Source of the DNA: Streptomyces sp. A1136
GTDB lineage: Bacteria; Actinomycetota; Actinomycetes; Streptomycetales; Streptomycetaceae
Assembly (NCBI RefSeq): GCF_004795055.1
Contig: NZ_SSBJ01000019.1
Location: forward strand, 93,341 to 157,340
Direction of reading: 5' to 3'
Length of the DNA stretch: 64,000 bases
In this document: positions 18,403-24,761 of the stretch, one piece after another
How positions within the stretch are numbered: position 1 is the stretch's first letter
How the letters are laid out: every line of letters begins with the position of its first letter
Notes under the pieces: generated by a model
What the model was told of the DNA's origin: nothing
Seen by the model: the letters and a program-made list of their open reading frames with translations, nothing else
Database searches by the model: none
Program-made: the position numbers and the translations under genes

Positions 18403-19005
18403 ATGGCCGGACCACTGTGGCCCCGCACTCGGCGGGGCTCGACCGATGAGGCACTGATCACGTCGGTGTACGAGGAGCACGGCCACGCCCTGCTCGCGTA
18501 CGCCACCCGGCTCACCGGGGACCGGGCCGCCGCCGAGGACGTGGTCCAGGAGACCCTCTTGCGGGCCTGGCGCCACTCCGAGGTCCTGGTCAACGGGAAG
18601 GGCTCGGTGCGCGGCTGGCTGCTCACGGTGGCCCGCAACATCATCACCGACCGGTACCGGGCCAAAGCCGCCCGGCCGCCGGAGGTCTCGGGCGCGGCGG
18701 CGGCTCCCCCGGTGGAGCTGGACCACGCGGACTCCGTCGTCGACACCATGACGGTGCTCGGCGCACTGGACCGCTTGACGCCGGAACACCGGGACGTGCT
18801 GACCGAGTTGTACTACCGCGAGCGCAGCGTCGCCGAGACCGCCGATCGGCTCGGCATCCCGGCGGGCACGGTCAAATCGCGCGCGCATTACGCGCTCAAG
18901 GCCCTGCGCGAGGTCTTCACGGAGGGCGCCAGGGAAGGCAACAGGAGCAAACGATCGGGCAGGCCGCCCCAGCAGCCCGGTGGACTGCGGGAGGTGGTGG
19001 CATGA
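18403..19005 (+). CDS. ECF RNA polymerase sigma factor
   Basis: A 200-residue group 4 sigma factor. Region 2 contains LLAYATRLTGDRAAAEDVVQETLLRAWRH and WLLTVARNIITDRYR. Region 4 contains LTPEHRDVLTELYYRERSVAETADRLGIPAGTVKSR. The ATG at 18403 is preceded by GGAGAGGGTGAG. The stop overlaps the start of the zinc-finger anti-sigma gene (ATGA), so the pair is co-translated and the sigma is presumably held inactive at the membrane until a signal arrives. The target regulon is unknown. Confidence 0.94.
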   Translation: MAGPLWPRTRRGSTDEALITSVYEEHGHALLAYATRLTGDRAAAEDVVQETLLRAWRHSEVLVNGKGSVRGWLLTVARNIITDRYRAKAARPPEVSGAAAAPPVELDHADSVVDTMTVLGALDRLTPEHRDVLTELYYRERSVAETADRLGIPAGTVKSRAHYALKALREVFTEGAREGNRSKRSGRPPQQPGGLREVVA

Positions 19006-19730
19006 GCCGGCAGCGGCACGAGGAGGAACTGCTCGGCCCGTACGTGCTCGGAGTCCTCGACGAGGCGGACGTACGGCGCGTCGAGGAGCACGTCGGCGAC
19101 TGCGTGCAGTGCCGGGAGGAGGTGGCCGCGTTGCGCGAGATGGAGACGGCCTTGGGCGAGGTTCCCCCGGAGGCGTTCCTCGACGGGCCCCCGCAGGGGG
19201 GTGACCTGCTGCTCCGGCGCACGCTGCGGCAGGTCCGCGGTGAGCGGGCGGCGCGGGAGCGCCGACGCTACGGTCTGGCGGGACTGGCGGCGGCCGCGGC
19301 GCTGGCCGCGGTGTTCTGGACCGGTACGCAACTGGGCGCGGACGACGCCGAGAACGTCGCGCAGCCCCCGCCGCCGTCCCCGACCGCGTCGGCCGCGCCT
19401 TCGGCGGTGCCCGGGACCCGGGTGGCGTCCGCGACGGACGCCGGCAGCGGTGCGCGGATGACGGTGCAGGTCGTGCCGGCGGCGGCCTGGGTGCGGGTGC
19501 ACGCGGCGGTGACCGGTGTGCCCGCGGGCGAGCGCTGCCGGCTGGTGGTGGTCTCCCGGGACGGGACGCGCAGCACGGCGGGCGGTTGGGTCGTGGGCAC
19601 GACGGAACACGGCGAGGGCAAGGGTGCCTCGCTGGACGGTTCTGCGGCGGTCGCGGCGTCCGACATCAAGGAGGTCCTGGTCGAGAACGAGGCGGGCAAG
19701 ACCTTCGTGTCGGTGCCGGTACGGGCATAG
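19002..19730 (+). CDS. Zinc-finger transmembrane anti-sigma factor
   Basis: A 242-residue membrane anti-sigma. The N-terminal zf-HC2 zinc finger is H30-x3-C34-x2-C37 (HVGDCVQC). A transmembrane helix follows (YGLAGLAAAAALAAVFWTG, about residues 90-108), then a Pro/Ser/Ala-rich linker and an extracytoplasmic domain (VQVVPAAAWVRVHAAVTGV... EVLVENEAGKTFVSVPV). It overlaps the sigma gene by 4 bp and should sequester it. The outer domain resembles those sensing envelope conditions; the signal is not known. Confidence 0.93.
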   Translation: MSRQRHEEELLGPYVLGVLDEADVRRVEEHVGDCVQCREEVAALREMETALGEVPPEAFLDGPPQGGDLLLRRTLRQVRGERAARERRRYGLAGLAAAAALAAVFWTGTQLGADDAENVAQPPPPSPTASAAPSAVPGTRVASATDAGSGARMTVQVVPAAAWVRVHAAVTGVPAGERCRLVVVSRDGTRSTAGGWVVGTTEHGEGKGASLDGSAAVAASDIKEVLVENEAGKTFVSVPVRA

Positions 19731-19742
19731 CCGGGGCGTGAC

Positions 19743-19775
19743 GGAGCCCGGGAGCGTATCCAGCTCCCGGGCTCC
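19743..19775. terminator. Bidirectional terminator between anti-sigma gene and RNA locus
   Basis: A perfect 13-bp stem (GGAGCCCGGGAGC and its complement) with a 7-base loop. It lies 12 bp after the rightward anti-sigma gene and also downstream of the leftward permuted-tRNA region, so it closes both transcripts. Confidence 0.88.
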
Positions 19776-19833
19776 TGTGGTGCCACCCAATTGCGCACAC
19801 CGGCGGCGTTTAAGAGTCGCGGATCAGTCTTAA

Positions 19834-19910
19834 ATCGACGTGTTCTACCTTTGAACTACCGCGCCGTGAGAGAGGCACAGAAGGGACTTGAACCCCTATC
19901 CATCGATGAT
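19834..19910 (-). tRNA. Candidate permuted tRNA gene B (3' half before 5' half)
   Basis: Read on the minus strand, the 3' half comes first: anticodon 3' strand CGATG (19905-19901), variable GAT, T-arm AGGGG-TTCAAGT-CCCTT (19897-19881), acceptor 3' strand CTGTGCC (19880-19874). An 8-nt linker TCTCTCAC is followed by the 5' half: acceptor GGCGCGG (19865-19859), TA at positions 8-9, D-arm GTTC-AAAGGTA-GAAC, A26, anticodon 5' strand CGTCG (19840-19836). In normal order the acceptor pairs 7/7 (two G-U) and the anticodon stem 5/5 (one G-U). The base after the 3' acceptor is T, and CCA is not encoded. The anticodon cannot be assigned because the loop is split. Outer limits are approximate. Confidence 0.72.
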
Positions 19911-19977
19911 CGTCCGCGCTCGGTCGATCCGGTGTTCGGCGGCGAATACTGAGACTGGAGCGAGAATCTGAGATTCA

Positions 19978-20061
19978 GGGGCCGCCTCTGCCAGGCTTGG
20001 GCCACCCCCGCGTGTGGTGCGGGGGGAGGGATTCGAACCCCCAACCGACGCCCCGTGTCAG
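19978..20061 (-). tRNA. Candidate permuted tRNA gene A (3' half before 5' half)
   Basis: On the minus strand the 3' half runs from a possible anticodon loop CTGACAC (20061-20055) through GGGGC (20054-20050), variable GTCGGTT, T-arm GGGGG-TTCGAAT-CCCTC (20042-20026), acceptor CCCCCGC (20025-20019), A and CCA (20015). After CAC the 5' half follows: acceptor GCGGGGG (20011-20005), T8-G9, a Leu-like D-arm with TGGC (GCC...GGC stem), G26 and anticodon strand GCCCC (19982-19978). Reordered, the acceptor pairs 7/7 and the anticodon stem 5/5 by Watson-Crick. If the loop is CTGACAC, U33 and A37 are correct and the anticodon is GAC (Val). No intact tRNA can be drawn without permutation. Confidence 0.78.
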
Positions 20062-20097
20062 CTTCAACATCAGTTTCAGCTTGCGCTCTTCGCGCCA

Positions 20098-20117
20098 CCC
20101 CCCGCTCGCACGGGGGG
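20098..20117. terminator. Short GC hairpin between the protein gene and the RNA region
   Basis: CCCCCCG at 20098-20104 pairs with CGGGGGG at 20111-20117 across a 6-base loop, 12 bp past the stop of the minus-strand gene at 20129. It may be a weak terminator or processing site. On the transcribed strand its GCGGGGG (20105-20099) could also pair with acceptor strand CCCCCGC of permuted tRNA A, competing with the correct partner. Confidence 0.5.
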
Positions 20118-20128
20118 CGATCTCGGGG

Positions 20129-20860
20129 CTACCCGAACAGGTAGCCGAACACGGCGTCGCCGATCCTCTGGTCGGCGACGTCGACGTTGTTGGCCTCTTC
20201 GCGGGCGAACTTCACGGCCTGCTGGATCTTCTCGACGCGGTCGAGCAGTTCGTTCACCCGGCGCGCGGGCAGCGCCCCGGAGAACTTCACCGTCGTCCAG
20301 TAGCCGACCGGGACGTCCTCGTAGTACACCTCGACCTGCGCCGGGTGCTTTTCGGTCGCCTCGGCCTTCACGTGGTTGCGCGGGACCTTCTTCGTCCGGA
20401 TCGTGCGGACCGGGTCGGTCTTCCACGAGTCCGTCGAGGGGTCCAGGTTCCAGGACTCCGAGGCGTCCAGCACCGGCAGCTTCCGCACGAAGGTGTGCAG
20501 GTCGGTGAGTTGCTTCTCCAGGAAGAGCAGGTACGGGACCGGAACCTGGGCCAGCAGCACCCGCCCGTCGACGACGACGTCGGCCGCGGCGGTGCGGTTG
20601 GCCCAGTCCTTGGTGGCCGTCACGTCGAAGAGCCGGGTGAGGGTCCCGGCGGTGGCGCGCAGCACGTCCTCGGCCTTGATCTGCACCCGGGTGGACTCGG
20701 GCGGCAGTTGTTCGCCCTCCTCGTCCTTGGGCTGGTACGTCCGGGAGATGCCCGCGAGCAGGGCGGGCTTCTGGACGTCCTGGTGGGCCTGGGTCAGCTC
20801 TTGGAGCGACTTGGACTTGACGCCCTTTTCGACGGCGATGATCTGATTCAGCTTCGGCAC
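20129..20860 (-). CDS. Conserved protein upstream of permuted tRNAs (possibly DUF7873)
   Basis: A 243-residue soluble protein. I recall very similar actinobacterial proteins under the label DUF7873 but cannot assign a fold or activity. It is rich in charged residues and has blocks that look strongly conserved: NQIIAVEKGVKS, SRTYQPKDEEGEQLPPES, RLFDVTATKDWAN, KVPRNHVKAEATEKHPAQ, EDVPVGYWTTVKFSG. No signal peptide or membrane segment is present. The start is the GTG at 20860. The gene is followed after 23-67 nt on the same strand by the two permuted tRNA candidates and no other promoter is obvious, so co-transcription is likely. A role in RNA binding or processing is a guess from this context only. 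Confidence 0.82.
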   Translation of the reverse strand: MPKLNQIIAVEKGVKSKSLQELTQAHQDVQKPALLAGISRTYQPKDEEGEQLPPESTRVQIKAEDVLRATAGTLTRLFDVTATKDWANRTAAADVVVDGRVLLAQVPVPYLLFLEKQLTDLHTFVRKLPVLDASESWNLDPSTDSWKTDPVRTIRTKKVPRNHVKAEATEKHPAQVEVYYEDVPVGYWTTVKFSGALPARRVNELLDRVEKIQQAVKFAREEANNVDVADQRIGDAVFGYLFG

Positions 20861-20944
20861 GTGATGAACCTAGCAGGGCTCCTCGTACGGGCTTTCGTAT
20901 TTTTCGCCGCCGGATCCCGTTCGCCGTCGTACGGCGCCCGACGC

Positions 20945-22180
20945 TCAGCGCAGGCGGACCGGAAGGTCGAACAGGTCGTTCTGGGTCAGGATCGGCTTGT
21001 TGCGCAGTTCCTCGCGCGGGACGGCGAGCGCGAGGTCGGGGAAGCGGGCGTAGAGCGCGGGGAGCGCGACGAGCGCCTCCAGGCGGGAGAGCGCCGCGCC
21101 CGGGCAGACGTGCGGGCCGTGTCCGAAGGAGATGTGCCGGTTGGGGGTGCGGGTGACGTCGAACTCGCCGGCGTCCGGCCCGTGTTGGAGCTCGTCGCGG
21201 CCGATGGCGCCGAAGGAGACGATCAGGCCCTCGCCCTTCGGCAGGACGCGGTCACCCACCTCGATGTCCTCGGCGGCGAAGCGGATGAGGACGTGCGAGG
21301 TCGGGGTGGACCAGCGCAGGGTCTCCTCGATGACGTTCTCCCACGGCACCTCGCCCTTGAGGACGCGTGCGCGCTGCCCCGGGTGGGTCTCCAGGGCGAC
21401 GACGGCGTTGACGATGAGGCTGATGGTGGTCTCGTGACCGGCCGCGACCATCAACTGGAGGGTGTTGGTGATCTCCTCGGTGCTGAGGTGGTCGCCGTTC
21501 TCCGAGGCCGCGAGCAGCGCGCTGGTCAGGTCGTCGCCCGGGTTCTCCCGCTTGGACTCCACGATGCGGGAGAACAGCGCGGACAGGTCGGCCATCATCT
21601 GCGGGACTTCCTGCGGCAGCGTCTGCGTCGAGAAGAACTTCTCGAACAGGGCCTTCAGGCGCGGGTGTTCGGCGGTGTCCACGCCCATCAGCTCACTGAT
21701 GACGTTCATCGGCAGCGGGTAGGCGAACTCCGCCTTGAGGTCCACGGTCGCACCGGCCGGCAGTTCGGCCAGCCGGTCGAGCATCCCGTCCGTCAGGGCC
21801 TCGATACCCGCGCGCAGCTTCTCCACCCGGCGGACGGTCAGGGCCTGCGCGACGAGGGTCCGCAGGCGCCGGTGCTCGTCGCCGTCGACGGTGAGCATGG
21901 AGCGGCCGGGGTTGGCGAGGCCGATCAGCGGCCAGTCCAACGGTATCTCGCCGCGCTGCCAGGCGCCCCAGACGTCGATGTCCTTCACGAGGCGGGGGTC
22001 GGTCAGCAGCGCCCGGGCCTCCGCGTGGCGTGTGACGGCGTAGACGTCGACGCCCCCGGGCAGGACGACCCGGGCGAGCGGTCCGGCGGCGCGCAGCGCG
22101 GCGCTCTCGGCGTCGAGGTCGGCGACGAAGGGGTCCAGGGTGATGGCGGCGGGTCCCGTGTGGTCGATCGGGCACGTCAT
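20945..22180 (-). CDS. Cytochrome P450, conservon-associated (CYP154-like)
   Basis: A 411-residue soluble P450 with all signature motifs: I-helix AGHETT (248-252), K-helix EETLR (E286-R289 area) and heme loop FGHGPHVCPG with C359. It is the last gene of the conservon operon and overlaps the preceding P450 by 4 bp (ATGA). Paired CYP157/CYP154 genes downstream of cvnABCD are known from S. coelicolor, and this protein fits the second, catalytically complete partner. No ferredoxin lies in the operon; the substrate is unknown. Confidence 0.92.
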   Translation of the reverse strand: MTCPIDHTGPAAITLDPFVADLDAESAALRAAGPLARVVLPGGVDVYAVTRHAEARALLTDPRLVKDIDVWGAWQRGEIPLDWPLIGLANPGRSMLTVDGDEHRRLRTLVAQALTVRRVEKLRAGIEALTDGMLDRLAELPAGATVDLKAEFAYPLPMNVISELMGVDTAEHPRLKALFEKFFSTQTLPQEVPQMMADLSALFSRIVESKRENPGDDLTSALLAASENGDHLSTEEITNTLQLMVAAGHETTISLIVNAVVALETHPGQRARVLKGEVPWENVIEETLRWSTPTSHVLIRFAAEDIEVGDRVLPKGEGLIVSFGAIGRDELQHGPDAGEFDVTRTPNRHISFGHGPHVCPGAALSRLEALVALPALYARFPDLALAVPREELRNKPILTQNDLFDLPVRLR

Positions 22181-23415
22181 CCGGAGGCTCCAAGGGCGGG
22201 GGTCGGGGTGAAGGTCACGGGCAGCGCGGAGAGGCCGCGCAGCCAAGGCGAGGGCCGCCGTGCGAGGTCGGCGGCGGGCACGGCGAGGTCGACGTCCGGG
22301 AGTCGGTCGAGGAGGACCTCGATGCCGGTCCGGGCGATGGCCTCGGCGATCTCCTGGGCGGGGAAGGGGCAGCGGTGTTCCCCGTGTCCGAAGGAGAAGA
22401 AGGCGTTGTTGCCGCCGGTCAGGGCCCCCGCGTCGGTGCGCACGTGCGGGTCGGCGTTGGCGGCGGCGAGACCGAGCAGCACGAGGTCGCCGCGGTTGAT
22501 GCGCTGTCCGCCGAGGCGGGTGTCGCGGGAGGTCCAGCGGCCGGCCACGTTCTGGGTGGGCGTGTCCTCCCACAGGACCTCGTTCATCGCCTCGCCGACG
22601 CTGTGCCGGCCGCCCGCGAGGGAGGCCGCGAAGCGGTCGTCGGTGAGCATGAGGCGCAGGGTGTTGCCGATCCAGTCGGCGGTGGGCTGGTGGCCGGCGG
22701 CCAGCATCACCATCAGGTCCTGCGCCATCTCCTCGACCGTGAAGTCGCCCCGCCGGGCGAGCATCCGGGAGACGACGTCTTGGCCGGGTCGCACCAACTT
22801 GTCCGCGATCAGCGCGAACATCGATTCGGCGAGGTGCTGCTGGCCGTCGAGGGCGCCCTCCCGGCCGTTGATCATGTCGTTCATGGCGGTGACGAGGCCG
22901 GGGCCCTGTTCGTCGGAGAAGCCGTAGATCCGGGCCAGGACGCGCAGCGGCAGCAGCATCGCGTACTGGCCGACGATGTCGCACTCGCCCTTGCCGCACA
23001 GCCCGTCGATCAGCTCGTCCGCGAACCGTTCGGCGTGCCCCTTCAGTTCGAACGGGTCGACGGCCTCCAGCGCTCCGGTGATGACCTCCGCCCGCTCGCG
23101 GTGGCGTTCGCCGACGGTGTAGAGGATGGAGGGCTGTTTGCGGCCGATCATCGGCAGGAGCGGCCAGTCGGCGGGGATGCGGTCCCACTGGTTCCACAGG
23201 TCGGAGTCCCGGGAGAAGAGCTGCGGGTCGCTGGTGACCTGGTGCAGCTCGCGGTAGCCGAGGACCAGCCAGGCCGGGACGTCGCCGTCGAGGACGACCG
23301 GGGCGACGGCGCCGTGGTCGCGCCGCATCTCCCGGTACAGCGCGAGGGGGTCGGTCTGGAACCGCGGACCGCCGAGGTAGACGGGCTGCGGTTCGCGGTC
23401 GGCGGGGGTGGTCAC
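22177..23415 (-). CDS. cvnE: Cytochrome P450 lacking ExxR (CYP157/CvnE-like)
   Basis: A 412-residue P450 of the conservon E type. The heme loop FGHGEHRCPF (C349) is intact. The I-helix reads AAGHQPTADW (241-245) instead of AG(D/E)T, and the K-helix reads EVLW (279-282) where nearly all P450s have ExxR. Loss of this otherwise invariant Glu-Arg pair is a known feature of Streptomyces CYP157 proteins, so it is a family trait and not decay. The GTG start at 23415 overlaps the GTPase gene end by 4 bp. Function may be regulatory or depend on the partner P450. Confidence 0.92.
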   Translation of the reverse strand: MTTPADREPQPVYLGGPRFQTDPLALYREMRRDHGAVAPVVLDGDVPAWLVLGYRELHQVTSDPQLFSRDSDLWNQWDRIPADWPLLPMIGRKQPSILYTVGERHRERAEVITGALEAVDPFELKGHAERFADELIDGLCGKGECDIVGQYAMLLPLRVLARIYGFSDEQGPGLVTAMNDMINGREGALDGQQHLAESMFALIADKLVRPGQDVVSRMLARRGDFTVEEMAQDLMVMLAAGHQPTADWIGNTLRLMLTDDRFAASLAGGRHSVGEAMNEVLWEDTPTQNVAGRWTSRDTRLGGQRINRGDLVLLGLAAANADPHVRTDAGALTGGNNAFFSFGHGEHRCPFPAQEIAEAIARTGIEVLLDRLPDVDLAVPAADLARRPSPWLRGLSALPVTFTPTPALGASG

Positions 23416-24029
23416 GGGGTGGGCTCCGGGGTGTGGGACAGGGCGGCCGTCTGGAGGTGGCGAACGAGGGAGATCAGGACGTCCTTGCCGGACTCGCGCG
23501 AGCGGGCGTCGCAGAAGACGAGCGGCACCTCGGTCGGCAGGTCGAGCGCCTCGCGGACCTCTTCGGCGGTGTGGCCGGGGCCGCCGAAGTCGTTGCAGGC
23601 CACGACGAAGGGGGTGCCGTGGTGTTCGAGGCGGTCGATGGCGTACCAGGAGTCGGCGAGGCGGCGCGTGTCGACGAGGACCACCGCGCCGAGGGTGCCG
23701 GAGAACAGCCGGTCCCACAGGAACCAGAAACGTTCCTGCCCGGGGGCGCCGAAGAGGTAGAGCACATTGTGCGCGTCGAGGGTGATCCGGCCGAAGTCGA
23801 AGGCGACCGTGGTGGCGCTCTTCCCGGCGACGCCTTCCGTGTCGTCGACCCCCTCGCCCGCCTTGGTCATGGTCTCTTCGGTGTTCAGCGGCCGGATCTC
23901 GCTGACCGAACGGACCATGGTGGTCTTGCCCACCCCGAAGCCGCCCACGATGACGATCTTCAAGCCGTTGTCGGCGGTGCTGCTGAGGGCCTGCCGGGTT
24001 TCACGCCGGTCAGAGGTTGCGGAGTCCAA
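23412..24029 (-). CDS. cvnD: Conservon Ras-like GTPase CvnD
   Basis: A small GTP-binding protein of about 205 residues. P-loop GGFGVGKTT, switch region IRPLNTEETMT, G3-like APGQERF and NDFG in place of NKxD are all typical of the conservon D family. It should bind the roadblock and DUF742 partners at the membrane under the CvnA sensor. The start is a TTG (LDSATSDRRETR) with GGAG 10 bp upstream, overlapping the DUF742 gene end by about 20 bp. A longer frame from an ATG at 24077 is possible. Confidence 0.9.
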   Translation of the reverse strand: MDSATSDRRETRQALSSTADNGLKIVIVGGFGVGKTTMVRSVSEIRPLNTEETMTKAGEGVDDTEGVAGKSATTVAFDFGRITLDAHNVLYLFGAPGQERFWFLWDRLFSGTLGAVVLVDTRRLADSWYAIDRLEHHGTPFVVACNDFGGPGHTAEEVREALDLPTEVPLVFCDARSRESGKDVLISLVRHLQTAALSHTPEPTP

Positions 24030-24363
24030 CGAGCACCTGCTCCAGGATGTCGGGGTCGGGAAGGCGGTACGCGGCACGCGGGTGCCGGGCGCTGATCCGG
24101 CCCGTACCGAGCAGGTCGGCCAGGAGGATCCGTACGATCGACACGGGCAGGCCCAGCTCGGCGGCGATCTCGACGACCGCCGTCGGGTAGTCGCACATCC
24201 GCAGGATCGCCGCGTGTTCCGACTGCATGCCCGGTACGGGGTCGCACTCCGCGACGATCAGCGTGACGAGGTCGAAGGCGTCCGAACCGGAGCTGCTGCG
24301 GCCGCCGGTGAGGGTGTAGAGCCGGTCCGGGGAATCGTCCCGGCCCGGCCTGGTCCGGCTCAA
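24010..24363 (-). CDS. cvnC: Conservon DUF742 protein CvnC
   Basis: A 117-residue DUF742 protein (RLYTLTGGRSSSG...FDLVTLIVAE, MCDYPTAVVEIAAELGLPVSIVRILLADLL) with a winged-helix-like core. It is the third gene of the conservon and starts with TTG, overlapping the roadblock stop as TTGA. In the model cvn9 system the equivalent protein joins a membrane complex with the kinase-like and GTPase partners. Confidence 0.93.
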   Translation of the reverse strand: MSRTRPGRDDSPDRLYTLTGGRSSSGSDAFDLVTLIVAECDPVPGMQSEHAAILRMCDYPTAVVEIAAELGLPVSIVRILLADLLGTGRISARHPRAAYRLPDPDILEQVLVGLRNL

Positions 24364-24761
24364 CCCCGGGGCCTCGCGATCAAATGCTCGCTCAGCTGCT
24401 CCACCAGTTCGGACATGTTGTGGCCGACCAGGCCCGCGTCGGCGTCCTCGGCGGCGACGAGCGCCAGGTGTGCTCCCTCCCCGGCCTCCACGATGAACAG
24501 GATGCCGCCGTAGAACTCGGCCATCGCGGAGCGGACTCCCCCGGTGCCGTCACCGAACTCGATGGACGCGCCGTGGGAGAGGCTCTGGATGCCGGCGGCG
24601 ATCGCGGCGAGCTGGTCGGCCTGGTCGACGGAGAGCTCGGGGGTGCGGCACAGCTTGAGGCCGTCCCGGGAGAGCACGAGCGCGTGGCGGGCGCCGGGGG
24701 TGCGTTCCAGGAGTCCTTCCAGGAGCCAGCTGAGCGTCTCGTCGGTCGTGGAGCCGGTCAT
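24360..24761 (-). CDS. cvnB: Conservon roadblock/LC7 protein CvnB
   Basis: A 133-residue roadblock/LC7 (dynein light chain-like) protein: LSWLLEGLLERTPGARHALVLSRDGLKLC, LAAIAAGIQSLSHGASIEFG, ILFIVEAGEGAHLALVA. Such proteins regulate Ras-like GTPases. Its ATG overlaps the kinase-like gene stop by 4 bp, and it in turn overlaps the next gene, so the whole operon is translationally coupled. Confidence 0.94.
   Translation of the reverse strand: MTGSTTDETLSWLLEGLLERTPGARHALVLSRDGLKLCRTPELSVDQADQLAAIAAGIQSLSHGASIEFGDGTGGVRSAMAEFYGGILFIVEAGEGAHLALVAAEDADAGLVGHNMSELVEQLSEHLIARPRG

Noticed and set aside
20015..20105. A normal long-arm tRNA on the minus strand (GCGGGGG at 20105 with CCCCCGC and CCA at 20015)
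   Set aside because: The acceptor pairs, but the supposed D-arm lacks GG and there is no 7-base anticodon loop. The downstream half at 20011-19978 supplies a proper D-arm and a 5/5 anticodon stem, so permutation explains more.
19997..22927. A 976-codon open frame on the plus strand
   Set aside because: It lies opposite the permuted tRNA region, the conserved protein gene and two P450 genes; no domain is visible.
23412..24077. Longer CvnD start at the ATG ending at 24077
   Set aside because: The extra 16 residues are antisense-like and cover the DUF742 end, and GGAG is positioned for the TTG at 24029; still not excluded.
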